Assembly (NCBI GenBank): GCA_028687155.1
Contig: JAQUAR010000008.1
Span: forward strand, 1 to 7,616
Length of the DNA: 7,616 nt
Reading direction: 5' to 3'
Source of the DNA: Methylacidiphilaceae bacterium
GTDB taxonomy: Bacteria; Verrucomicrobiota; Verrucomicrobiia; Methylacidiphilales; Methylacidiphilaceae
The notes below the pieces were generated by a model. That model saw only the letters and a program-made list of their open reading frames with translations, searched no databases and was not told the DNA's origin. A program made the position numbers and the translations under genes. Positions 1 through 6,645 of the stretch are shown here, in pieces. Positions within the stretch are counted from its first letter, which is position 1, and each line of letters opens with the position of its first letter.

Positions 1-887
1 GCAATCGGGTTGCGAATCTCGTGAGCGATGCCGGCGGAGACGCGTCCGATCGCTGCCAGCCGTTCGGCCGCCGCCACCTGGCGGCCAAGACCGTCGGCTT
101 TCCGTCGCGCTTCGGAGAGCCGCGCCCCCGCGTCGTTGAGGGCCGAAACGATCCGGTCGAGCTCTTGCTCGCCCGTGGGATCCAAGACGGGCAAATCGGT
201 GAGGTCGTGCGCCTGGAGGGCATTTTCCATGCGCCCGACATGACGCGACCAGCTAAGAGTGAAACTCGTCAAGAGGCCAACGGCAACCAGGACGGTAGCA
301 AAGAGGATCGTTAAGCCCGCCATCAGAAGCCGGTAACTTTGCCCGGCAAAAGGGAAGACCCGAGTCATCGTCCATGCGGTCAAGCCACGCACCGGGCCGT
401 GGAGAGGAGAGGCCGTGACCAGTAGGGTTTGCGAGGGGAAGGCGTACCGCTGCACAATCTGGTGATTTTGCGCGAGAGAGAGACGATTGGCTGCTTCGAT
501 CCGGGAAAGCTCGGCTTCCGGTACATCGGTCTTTGGCCTCTCGCCCGGATAGGTCGGATAGGCATAGGCTAAGGACCCCGTTCCTTCCCGCCAGATGCCG
601 CCCTCGATGCCCGGGTGGTCTTGCAGGGCATGGCGAATGAGCTCGGTCAACCCCGCGCGCAAAAGAGCTGGCGGCACCTCGGAAGCGCCTCTCGGCGAGC
701 GAGCCATGAAGGAGCGGTATCCCTCGAGGATCGCATCACAGGCCCGTCCGCTTTCAGCTTGCGCTGGCCCCGTCCGGGCGGTAGTCGACTGGCGGAAGAG
801 AGCCACCATCAGAGCGCCCGCCGAGGCGGTAGCGGCACCGAGCAAGAGCAGTAGGACGATCAGCCGTCCCCGCATGGAGCGAAACAT
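1..887 (-). CDS. Sensor histidine kinase, N-terminal part (3' end outside window)
   Basis: Membrane sensor kinase of a two-component system; it would autophosphorylate on a histidine and pass the phosphate to a response regulator not seen here. Reading from 887 leftward gives 295 codons. Residues 1-8 are basic (MFRSMRGR). TM1 spans about 9-31. A probable extracytoplasmic sensing domain spans about 32-185, and TM2 about 187-211. A HAMP-like linker (about 213-262) and a short coiled coil lead into the HisKA H-box AGIAHEIRNPI, with the phospho-acceptor at His289. The rest of HisKA and the ATP-binding HATPase_c domain lie beyond the left edge. ATG 887 is chosen because it begins the hydrophobic leader correctly; ATG 875 (residue 5) is in frame and equally possible, and neither has a strong Shine-Dalgarno. 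I do not recognise the sensing domain, so the signal is unknown. The lipoprotein gene lies 167 bp upstream on the same strand. Family assignment is firm from the H-box and membrane layout. Confidence 0.93.
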   Translation of the reverse strand, partial: MFRSMRGRLIVLLLLLGAATASAGALMVALFRQSTTARTGPAQAESGRACDAILEGYRSFMARSPRGASEVPPALLRAGLTELIRHALQDHPGIEGGIWREGTGSLAYAYPTYPGERPKTDVPEAELSRIEAANRLSLAQNHQIVQRYAFPSQTLLVTASPLHGPVRGLTAWTMTRVFPFAGQSYRLLMAGLTILFATVLVAVGLLTSFTLSWSRHVGRMENALQAHDLTDLPVLDPTGEQELDRIVSALNDAGARLSEARRKADGLGRQVAAAERLAAIGRVSAGIAHEIRNPI

Positions 888-1020
888 AGGACCGCCCGAT
901 GACGATCGGAATGTCCGCTACTCTACCCTAGATCGACGCAGCGAGGCCAGCTCCGCCTGCGCCGCGGAGACGGGCGCTGCCCGGGGGCCCCGATCAAGAG
1001 GGTTCGACGATGCCCACGAT

Positions 1021-1039
1021 CCCAGCCGGAAGGCTTGGG
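1021..1039 (-). terminator. Bulged hairpin, possible transcription terminator
   Basis: CCCAGCC-GGAA-GGCTTGGG forms a 7-bp GC-rich stem with one bulged base and a 4-base loop. It starts 16 bases past the lipoprotein stop codon on the minus strand and lies upstream of the sensor kinase. No U-tract follows on either strand, so it is not a canonical intrinsic terminator. It could instead be an RNA-processing or attenuating stem between the two genes. Confidence 0.3.
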
Positions 1040-1054
1040 AAGCGGGTCGCGCGG

Positions 1055-1207
1055 CTAACTCTTATGATCGATCGGCTGGTAGCTCGGAGCAGGCGTTTGC
1101 GAGGTCGGCTGCGGTTTGGGCTTTTCGGAGCAGGCCACGATGAGCAGAAGCGAGAGAGCAACCAGTGCTTTGCCTACGACAGAGACGGGGAAACGCGGGG
1201 TTTGCAT
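1055..1207 (-). CDS. Small proline-rich lipoprotein, 50 aa
   Basis: Predicted secreted lipoprotein of unknown function. The protein begins MQTPRFPVSVVGK, with a basic n-region (Arg5, Lys13). A hydrophobic core (about 14-25) follows and ends in the lipobox IVAC, which places the lipid-modified cysteine at residue 26. The mature chain is only about 25 residues (CSEKPKPQPT...), rich in Pro, Ser, Thr and Lys, with no folded domain expected. Its size and layout resemble entericidin-like or other tiny lipoproteins, but the mature part gives no match I recognise. ATG 1207 is chosen because it gives a normal signal peptide. A TTG at 1249 is in frame and would add 14 residues, but the purine-rich GAGGAA abuts it with no spacer. 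The gene lies 110 bp past the HyuA stop and upstream of the sensor kinase, all on one strand, so it may be co-transcribed with either. The signal peptide and lipobox are the only strong support for a gene here. Confidence 0.6.
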   Translation of the reverse strand: MQTPRFPVSVVGKALVALSLLLIVACSEKPKPQPTSQTPAPSYQPIDHKS

Positions 1208-1253
1208 CGCCGTAGAGAATGCCGAATTGGACACGGTTGCACCACTCAATTCC

Positions 1254-1282
1254 TCAAGAAAGCGCCGCTTTATCTTTCTTGA
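1254..1282. repeat. 9-bp perfect inverted repeat upstream of the lipoprotein gene
   Basis: TCAAGAAAG (1254-1262) and CTTTCTTGA (1274-1282) are exact reverse complements separated by 11 bases. An alternative inner hairpin, AAAGC-GCC-GCTTT (1259-1271), competes with the outer stem. The element lies between the HyuA stop (1318) and the lipoprotein start (1207). It could be a weak terminator for HyuA, although it has no U-tract, or an operator for the lipoprotein gene. The sequence cannot decide between these. Confidence 0.45.
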
Positions 1283-1317
1283 ACGAAGCGCCTTACGCGA
1301 ACGGATCTACTCTAGGG

Positions 1318-3492
1318 CTACCGCCCCTGGCGTGTCAGAAGCAGGCTCCGGTAACGATCGACCCGCGCCATCCAGGCAGGAGGAATGACCGTCGTGCTGC
1401 TGTACTCCAGGATGACCGCGGGCCCTTCGATCCGGTTTCCCGGAAGCAGCCGCTCCCTCTGGTAAAAGCGGGCGGTCTGAACCCGGCCTGCAAACCAGAC
1501 CGGTCGCTGGTAAAGCAGGCTTTCCTCGGGTTCTTCGGGACCCATCTCCTTCTCCGGAAAAAGGGCGGGCTTTCGGGGAATGCCGCGAGCCTGCAGACGA
1601 AGCGCAACGATCTCCGTTTTTCGACTCCAGTCGGCGTAACCGTACTGGATCTCGTGCAATCGATGGAACTGCTTGACGTACTCCTCAGAGTAGGGCGTCG
1701 TGATCTCGAAGCCCTGGCCCACGTAGCGAAGGTCGAGAAAGAACGAGAACCTTCGTTCGGTCTTGGCAAAGCCATCGGCTGCCAATTCGTCTTCCGCTCG
1801 CGCCGCCAGCCGGTCGAAGGCCCGCCTCAGCTCCTCCTCCTCCGTCTGCTCCTGTGCCTGGAGCAGGGTTTCGACGTAATCCCGCACAAAATCCGAAAAA
1901 AGACCGCCGAGAGCCGAGAAAAGGCCCGGATCTCGTGGGATGAGCGCCTGTCGAATCTCCAAGGCATCGGCCAGATCGCAGGCGTGCAAACCACCCGCAC
2001 CGCCGTACGCCAGAAGAGGGAAATCGCGAGGATCCTTGCCGCTCTCCGCGGAAACGAGCTGGATGGCTCGCGCCATGCGCACGTTGACGACATCCAAGAT
2101 CCCTTGGGCCCATTTCTCCACGACGTTCTCTTCTCCCGCTCCGCTGCCGCACAACGCAGCCAGATGCTCACGTCCAAATCTCGCGAAGAACTCCCGGGCC
2201 CGGACGGCGTCCAAGCTCATCTGCCCGCCCAGCAGGCCGTCCGGCCCGAGCCGTCCAAGGACCAGATGCGCATCGGTCACGGTAATCTTCTCCCCCCTGC
2301 CGTAGCAGACCGGTCCGGGATCTGCGCCCGCGCTCTCAGGACCGACCCGCAGGGCCCCTCCCGCATCGACACGGGCGATCGAGCCGCCACCCGCCGCAAC
2401 CGTCTGAATGGGGAGAAGCGGTATGCCCACCGGATAGCCACCGATCCTGCCGCCGCGACTTGGCACCTCGACCTCCCCCACAAGGGTCACGTCGGTCGAT
2501 GTGCCTCCCATATCGAGGGCGATGACCTGCGGGAAACCGGCAAGACGTCCCCAGGCGGCGGCGGCGACCACCCCGGCCGCCGGCCCCGAAAGCGCCGTCT
2601 GAATGGGGTAGTCGGCCGCGTACCTCGCGGAGAGCGCGCCGCCGTTCGACTGCATGACCCAGAGAGAAGCCGTCCGCGGCTCCTCGATCCGTGTTGTCTC
2701 CGCGAGGCTTTTTACCCCTTGCTCGGCACGACCAAGATAGCGCCGCAGTATCGGAGCGATGTACGCATTGAGGACGGTCGTAGACGTCCGTTCGTACTCG
2801 CGATGCTCGGGAAGCAGTCGGCAGGAAAGCGAGACGGGCAGACCGAGATCCTGGAGCAGCATCCCCGTCTCCTCTTCGTGCCGAGGATTGGCAAACGAGA
2901 AGAGGTAGACGATCGCAACACTCTCCACACCGGATTCCCGAAGATGGTTCTTCCTCGCCAGCACCGCCGACGGATCGAGCGGCCTTAGGATCTCCCCGCG
3001 CACCCCCACCCGCTCCGGAATGCCGAGGCGCCGCTCGGGCGGGACCAGAGGAGCGGGCTTCGATGGCCCCAGGGCATAAAGCTTCGGCCGATTCTGCCGG
3101 CCGATCTCCAGCAGATCCTCGAAGCCCTCGGTGGTCAAAAGTGCGGTGCGCGCCCCTTTCTGCTCCAAAATCGTGTTGGTTCCTACCGTAGTGCCGTGAA
3201 CGACCTCGATCCGGCTCGGATTCCGGTCCTGCAGAAGGCGGCGGATCCCTGCCAAAAGCGCCTCTTCGGGAGCGTGCGGCGTCGAAGGCAGCTTGAGAGA
3301 GAACAGTCTCCCTTGCCAGAGGGCGACGCAGTCTGTAAAGGTACCACCGGTGTCCACGGCGACGCGAAGAAGACGGCTCCCCGATCGACCCGGTGACAGC
3401 CCAGGAGTCGTTTCCGGAGTCAGCGCGAGGCTCTGCCGGGATCGCGCCGGGAGAAGCTCCTTTTCCTTTTCGTCTTCTCTTCCCTTTGCCAT
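1318..3492 (-). CDS. hyuA: Hydantoinase A/5-oxoprolinase family ATPase (HyuA type)
   Basis: Cytoplasmic ATPase subunit of the family that opens lactam or hydantoin rings (5-oxoproline, N-methylhydantoin) using ATP; relatives also carboxylate acetone or acetophenone. The protein has 724 residues, a full HyuA length rather than the roughly 1,280-residue fused oxoprolinase. Visible motifs, in order: DTGGTFTD (47-54, phosphate binding), HGTTVGTNT (99-107), QSNGG (281-285), GPAAG (303-307), DMGGTSTD (327-334, second nucleotide-binding loop), AAGGGSIA (366-373), SAGADPGPVCYGRG (387-400), YGGAGGLHA (496-504) and YVGQGFE (600-606). Together they cover both hydantoinase-A domains and the C-terminal domain. 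ATG 3492 is chosen because AGGAAG precedes it by nine bases; ATG 3528 would add 12 residues but has no ribosome site. About 42 charged and Pro/Ser-rich residues precede the first ATPase strand. HyuA normally works with HyuB, yet no hyuB is adjacent: a lipoprotein lies downstream and a divergent kinase upstream. The substrate is therefore not assignable. Confidence 0.93.
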   Translation of the reverse strand: MAKGREDEKEKELLPARSRQSLALTPETTPGLSPGRSGSRLLRVAVDTGGTFTDCVALWQGRLFSLKLPSTPHAPEEALLAGIRRLLQDRNPSRIEVVHGTTVGTNTILEQKGARTALLTTEGFEDLLEIGRQNRPKLYALGPSKPAPLVPPERRLGIPERVGVRGEILRPLDPSAVLARKNHLRESGVESVAIVYLFSFANPRHEEETGMLLQDLGLPVSLSCRLLPEHREYERTSTTVLNAYIAPILRRYLGRAEQGVKSLAETTRIEEPRTASLWVMQSNGGALSARYAADYPIQTALSGPAAGVVAAAAWGRLAGFPQVIALDMGGTSTDVTLVGEVEVPSRGGRIGGYPVGIPLLPIQTVAAGGGSIARVDAGGALRVGPESAGADPGPVCYGRGEKITVTDAHLVLGRLGPDGLLGGQMSLDAVRAREFFARFGREHLAALCGSGAGEENVVEKWAQGILDVVNVRMARAIQLVSAESGKDPRDFPLLAYGGAGGLHACDLADALEIRQALIPRDPGLFSALGGLFSDFVRDYVETLLQAQEQTEEEELRRAFDRLAARAEDELAADGFAKTERRFSFFLDLRYVGQGFEITTPYSEEYVKQFHRLHEIQYGYADWSRKTEIVALRLQARGIPRKPALFPEKEMGPEEPEESLLYQRPVWFAGRVQTARFYQRERLLPGNRIEGPAVILEYSSTTVIPPAWMARVDRYRSLLLTRQGR

Positions 3493-3514
3493 TCGCCCGA
3501 TCTTCCTGTAGAAG
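3486..3514 (+). promoter_or_regulatory. Candidate sigma-70-type promoter for the two-domain kinase
   Basis: TTGCCA at 3486-3491 matches TTGACA at 5 of 6 bases. After exactly 17 bases, TAGAAG at 3509-3514 matches TATAAT at 4 of 6. This predicts a start of transcription near 3521 and a leader of about 26 bases holding the ribosome site at 3532. The -35 box overlaps the start codon of hyuA on the other strand. The -10 box is mediocre and no start-site data exist, so this is a prediction only. Confidence 0.4.
3502..3507 (-). promoter_or_regulatory. Ribosome binding site of hyuA
   Basis: On the minus strand this reads AGGAAG, nine bases before ATG 3492. It favours that start over ATG 3528, which is preceded by a pyrimidine-rich stretch. 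Confidence 0.7.
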
Positions 3515-3531
3515 TTCCCGGCAAACATAAC

Positions 3532-3537
3532 AGGAAG
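3532..3537 (+). promoter_or_regulatory. Ribosome binding site of the two-domain kinase
   Basis: AGGAAG lies nine bases before ATG 3547 and supports that start codon. It has the same sequence and spacing as the site used by the divergent hyuA gene. Confidence 0.75.
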
Positions 3538-3546
3538 CCTTGATTT

Positions 3547-5175
3547 ATGCCTAGCCAGGAAACCCGTTCCGCCCCTCTCGACGAACTCGTCTCTCCGGAA
3601 GAGCTTCTCCGTTTTCTAAAGGAGCCGCTCTCCTACCCCCACCATCCCGGTCGAGTCGACTTCCTCCAGACCCACGCCTCCTACGTCTTCCTCGCCCCGC
3701 CCTATGTCTACAAGGTCAAGAAGCCGGTCAATTTCGGTTTTCTCGACTACTCGACCCTCGAAAAGCGCAAGCACTTCTGCGAGCAGGAAGTCGCCTTGAA
3801 TCGGGAGCTCTGCTCCGAGGCCTATCTGGGGGTGCTCCCGATCGTCCGGGAGAAGGGCGAGCTCCGCTTCGAGGGAGCGGGAGAGCCCGTGGAATACGCG
3901 GTTCGCATGGCGCAGCTCCCCGGAGAGTTTTTCGCCAAGCACCTGCTTACCCATGGTTTGTTCGGCACGCCCGAGCTCGACCGCGTTGCCGAGCGGCTGG
4001 CTGCCTTCTACCAGGGACAGCCGCCCAAGGAATCGGTTCTGGATTGGGGCCGGGTCGAAAAGCTGCGGATCACCTCGGACGAGAACTTTATCCAGACGGA
4101 GGGGGACATCGGAAGAACCATCGACCGGGTGACCTGGGAGACGCTCCGGTTCTTTACCGAGGAGTTTTACCGGCAACGCGCCTCCCTCTTCGAACGAAGG
4201 GTGCGCGACGGCTGGATCAAGGACGGGCACGGAGATCTCCACCTCGAGCACATCCACATTTCGCCGCAAGGACTCTGCATCTACGATCGCATCGAGTTCA
4301 ACGACCGGTTCCGCTCCGTCGATGTCGCCAGCGATGCAGCGTTTCTCGCAATGGACCTCGCCTTCCAGGACCGCTTGGACTTGGGCCGCTACTTCCTCGA
4401 ACAGATGGCACGCAGGCTGAACGACCCGGAGATGCTCGAGCTGACCGATTTCTACTGCTGCCAGCGAGCCTATGTGCGCGGCAAGGTCGAATCGATGACC
4501 GCGCGAGATCCGCTGGTACCCTTTTCCGCGCAGGAGCAGTGCCGGCGCCGAGCCGGACGCTACTTCCAACTCGGGCTCCGCTATGCCACAGTTGGCTCCC
4601 GACCGACCGCCCTGGCGGTGCTCGGACGGGTCGGCGCCGGCAAGACGACCCTGGCGGCCGGCCTGGCAAGGGAGCTCGGCTGGACACATCTTTCGTCGGA
4701 TTCCCTTCGCAAGGAGCTTGCCGCTCTTCCCGCCGGAGAAAGGCCCAGTGAGGAAGTGCGCTCCTGGCTCTATTCGCCCGCGTTTTCCGAGAAAACGTAT
4801 GACGAGCTCTTCCGTCGTACCCTCGATGCCCTCCGCACTCGTTCGGGTTGCATCGTCGACGCCACCTTTTCCCGCCGCGAGGAGCGCCGCAAGCTCCACG
4901 AGATCTGCTCGCAAGCCGGGGCGACGCTCGTGTTCCTGGAAGCGGAGGCGGGAGAGGCTGTCCGGAGAGGCCGGCTCCAGGCCCGCGAGGCGCAGCCGGA
5001 GACGATCTCGGACGCCCGGGTGGAAAACCTCGAACTTCTCGACGGACGATTCGAGCCGCCCACCGAAGCGTTCGAGGAAGCGCCGCTGCGGATTTCCTGC
5101 GAGCAGAGTCCGGAAGCCGCCGTTTCCGAGGCCCTCCACGCGTTAGCTTCCCGAAAAGCCGCCGTCCTCCCCTGA
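3547..5175 (+). CDS. Two-domain protein: aminoglycoside phosphotransferase-like kinase plus P-loop ATPase/kinase
   Basis: Cytoplasmic 542-residue protein with the COG2187 + COG0645 architecture, usually annotated 'bifunctional aminoglycoside phosphotransferase/ATP-binding protein'. Despite that label, family members are not established resistance enzymes and the substrate is unknown. Domain 1 (about 18-345) has a kinase-like fold: the likely ATP-contacting lysines are in YKVKKP (55-60), the catalytic loop is HGDLHLEHI (228-236, catalytic Asp230), and the metal-binding region is DRIEFND (247-253), followed by DVASDAAFLAMDL (259-271). Domain 2 (about 352-535) is a small-molecule-kinase-like P-loop domain: Walker A GRVGAGKT (360-367), SSDSLRKEL (383-391) and a Walker-B-like VDATFSRREERR (437-448). 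Compared with the classical phosphotransferase loop HGDxxxxN, the metal-binding Asn position is His235, and Glu250 occupies the place of the DFG Asp. ATG 3547 has AGGAAG nine bases upstream. The gene diverges from hyuA, and its last 33 bases overlap the convergent permease gene. Confidence 0.92.
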   Translation: MPSQETRSAPLDELVSPEELLRFLKEPLSYPHHPGRVDFLQTHASYVFLAPPYVYKVKKPVNFGFLDYSTLEKRKHFCEQEVALNRELCSEAYLGVLPIVREKGELRFEGAGEPVEYAVRMAQLPGEFFAKHLLTHGLFGTPELDRVAERLAAFYQGQPPKESVLDWGRVEKLRITSDENFIQTEGDIGRTIDRVTWETLRFFTEEFYRQRASLFERRVRDGWIKDGHGDLHLEHIHISPQGLCIYDRIEFNDRFRSVDVASDAAFLAMDLAFQDRLDLGRYFLEQMARRLNDPEMLELTDFYCCQRAYVRGKVESMTARDPLVPFSAQEQCRRRAGRYFQLGLRYATVGSRPTALAVLGRVGAGKTTLAAGLARELGWTHLSSDSLRKELAALPAGERPSEEVRSWLYSPAFSEKTYDELFRRTLDALRTRSGCIVDATFSRREERRKLHEICSQAGATLVFLEAEAGEAVRRGRLQAREAQPETISDARVENLELLDGRFEPPTEAFEEAPLRISCEQSPEAAVSEALHALASRKAAVLP

Positions 5176-6645
5176 TTGGGGGCGGTTTAGCCCCGTCGAG
5201 TACCAGATCCCCTCGGGGCGCGGGACCGCATTCTCGAAATCGGCGGCTCCCCGGGTCAAGGCCGCGTGGGATGGCCGGCCCGGGCGGCCCCAGAGAAGAA
5301 CGAGGTAGATCAGGGCTCCCACCAACATCCAGAGCAGAAAGCAGACGAACGTTTTGCGACTCAGATTGGTCATCAGGTAGCCGCAAAAGCCGATCGCGGT
5401 CAGGGCGCTCCACGGCATGACCGGAACTTGAAACGGCCGCAGCAGCCCGGGTCTCTTTTTCCGGAGCACCAAGACTCCCAACGCAACGACCATGAACGCG
5501 GTGAGTGCCCCCATGTTCGTGAGCTCCGCGACCGACTCGATCGGCAGGAAGCCGGCGATTCCCGCAACCAGTGACCCGATGAGAAGGATCATGCGCGCCG
5601 GCGTCCGCGAGATAGGATGAATCTTCCCTAGAAAGCCGGGCAGCAAGCCATCCCGGCACATGGCGAAAAAGACGCGGGATTGGCCATAGAGGTTCACCAG
5701 GAGGGCGGAGGTGATCCCGGCGATGGCGCCAACCGCCACGAAGTTAGCGGCCATCCGCTCGCCCACCTGGACCAAGGCGAAAGCGACCGGATCCTTCACG
5801 TTGAGAATCCGGTAAGGAACGATTCCGGTCAGGACGACGCCCACTAGGATATAGATCACAGTGCATACGGCGAGCGATCCGAGGATGCCACGCGGCAGGT
5901 CGCGCTGCGGATCTTTCGCCTCCTCCGCCGCCGCCGAAACGGCGTCGAATCCGACATAGGCGAAAAAGATGAGGGCGGCTCCCGTCATGACTCCCTTCCA
6001 GCCGAAAGGAAGGAGAGGATGCCAGTTTTGCGGATTCACATGCCGCGCGGCGACCAGTAAAAAAAGACCGATTACCAGGAGCTTCACTATGACGATCCCG
6101 TGATTGAAGCGTGCGCTCTCCCGCGCCCCGACGGCAAGAATGCCGCTCAACCCGAGCGCGATCAGCGCCGCAGGAAGGTTGAGCCATCCCCCTTCGTGGG
6201 GAGCCTTGCCCAGAGCCGTCGGCAAGGAGAGGCCAACCCCAGCCAAGAGTTCCTGGAAATATCCCGACCAGCCAATCGCCACCACCCCACCCGTCAACAG
6301 GTAGGCCAGAATCAAGTTCCATCCCGTGAGCCACCCGGCGAATTCCCCCATGCTCAGGGAGGCATACGCGTAGGCGCTCCCTGCGGTCGGCACAACGGAG
6401 GCAAACTCCGCGTAGCAGAGAGCCGCAAAAACACAGGCCAGCCCCGCCACCACGAAGGAGAGCCAGAGGCCCGGTCCCGCCGCCGTGGCGGCGGCGACGC
6501 CGGTGAGCACGAAGACCCCGGCGCCGACGATCGCACCAACCCCGAGGAGCATCAAGTCGAGCGCAGAGAGCGTCCGACGTAGCTCTACCGGAGCTCCTTG
6601 TCGTCCCGGCGACTGCCCCCCTGCCCCTCCTCCTTGCGATTCCAT
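5143..6645 (-). CDS. APC-superfamily amino acid permease (cationic amino acid transporter/YfnA-like)
   Basis: Inner-membrane secondary transporter for amino acids, probably proton-coupled; the exact substrate cannot be read from the sequence. The 500-residue protein shows twelve hydrophobic segments, at about 30-50, 57-77, 103-123, 157-173, 183-200, 217-238, 255-275, 299-319, 351-368, 376-395, 410-427 and 432-452. The TM1 signature GVGAIVGAGVFVLTG (35-49) is the unwound helix that binds the substrate backbone in APC transporters, and TM6 carries FFAYVGFDAVSAAAEE (227-242). The short LRRTLSALDL before TM1 is typical of the CAT/YfnA branch. ATG 6645 is chosen because it gives a normal cytoplasmic N-terminus and follows a purine-rich stretch (AGAAAAGAGAAG), though not a perfect Shine-Dalgarno. 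Longer readings from 6726 or 6939 add basic, non-membrane sequence and run toward or into lhr. The hydrophilic C-tail of about 48 residues is unusual, and its last ten codons are antisense to the kinase gene. It diverges from lhr. Confidence 0.94.
   Translation of the reverse strand: MESQGGGAGGQSPGRQGAPVELRRTLSALDLMLLGVGAIVGAGVFVLTGVAAATAAGPGLWLSFVVAGLACVFAALCYAEFASVVPTAGSAYAYASLSMGEFAGWLTGWNLILAYLLTGGVVAIGWSGYFQELLAGVGLSLPTALGKAPHEGGWLNLPAALIALGLSGILAVGARESARFNHGIVIVKLLVIGLFLLVAARHVNPQNWHPLLPFGWKGVMTGAALIFFAYVGFDAVSAAAEEAKDPQRDLPRGILGSLAVCTVIYILVGVVLTGIVPYRILNVKDPVAFALVQVGERMAANFVAVGAIAGITSALLVNLYGQSRVFFAMCRDGLLPGFLGKIHPISRTPARMILLIGSLVAGIAGFLPIESVAELTNMGALTAFMVVALGVLVLRKKRPGLLRPFQVPVMPWSALTAIGFCGYLMTNLSRKTFVCFLLWMLVGALIYLVLLWGRPGRPSHAALTRGAADFENAVPRPEGIWYSTGLNRPQSGEDGGFSGS

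Larger units (their letters stand above)
3502..3537. repeat. 8-bp inverted repeat containing both divergent ribosome sites
   Basis: CTTCCTGT (3502-3509) and ACAGGAAG (3530-3537) are exact reverse complements separated by 20 bases. Each arm contains the AGGAAG ribosome site of one of the two divergent genes, and the spacer to the ATG is nine bases on both sides. The 54-bp gap is therefore two-fold symmetric around 3519-3520. The symmetry may simply reflect two similar ribosome sites, or it may also be an operator serving both genes. Confidence 0.6.

Noticed and set aside
595..1143. 182-codon plus-strand frame opposite the sensor kinase
   Set aside because: The opposite strand encodes TM1 and the sensor domain of the histidine kinase. 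This frame has no recognisable features.
1219..2988. 589-codon open frame on the plus strand opposite hyuA
   Set aside because: The minus strand carries all HyuA motifs through this stretch. The plus-strand translation is Arg/Pro-rich with no domain or membrane pattern.
3493..3528. Earlier hyuA start at ATG 3528
   Set aside because: TCCTGTT before it offers no ribosome site, whereas ATG 3492 has AGGAAG at a nine-base spacing.
3616..5139. 507-codon open frame on the minus strand opposite the two-domain kinase
   Set aside because: It is antisense to a gene with clear HGD-loop and Walker A motifs, its translation shows no domain I recognise, and long antisense frames are common in GC-rich DNA.
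5169..5194. Small G/C stems (CCCC/GGGG and GGGGC-GGTTTA-GCCCC) after the kinase stop as a terminator
   Set aside because: The stems are only 4-5 bp, mutually exclusive, lack a U-tract and lie inside the permease coding sequence.
4298..5659. 453-codon minus-strand frame crossing the kinase-permease junction
   Set aside because: It overlaps two well-supported genes in other frames and translates to low-complexity Arg/Ser/Gly/Pro-rich sequence.
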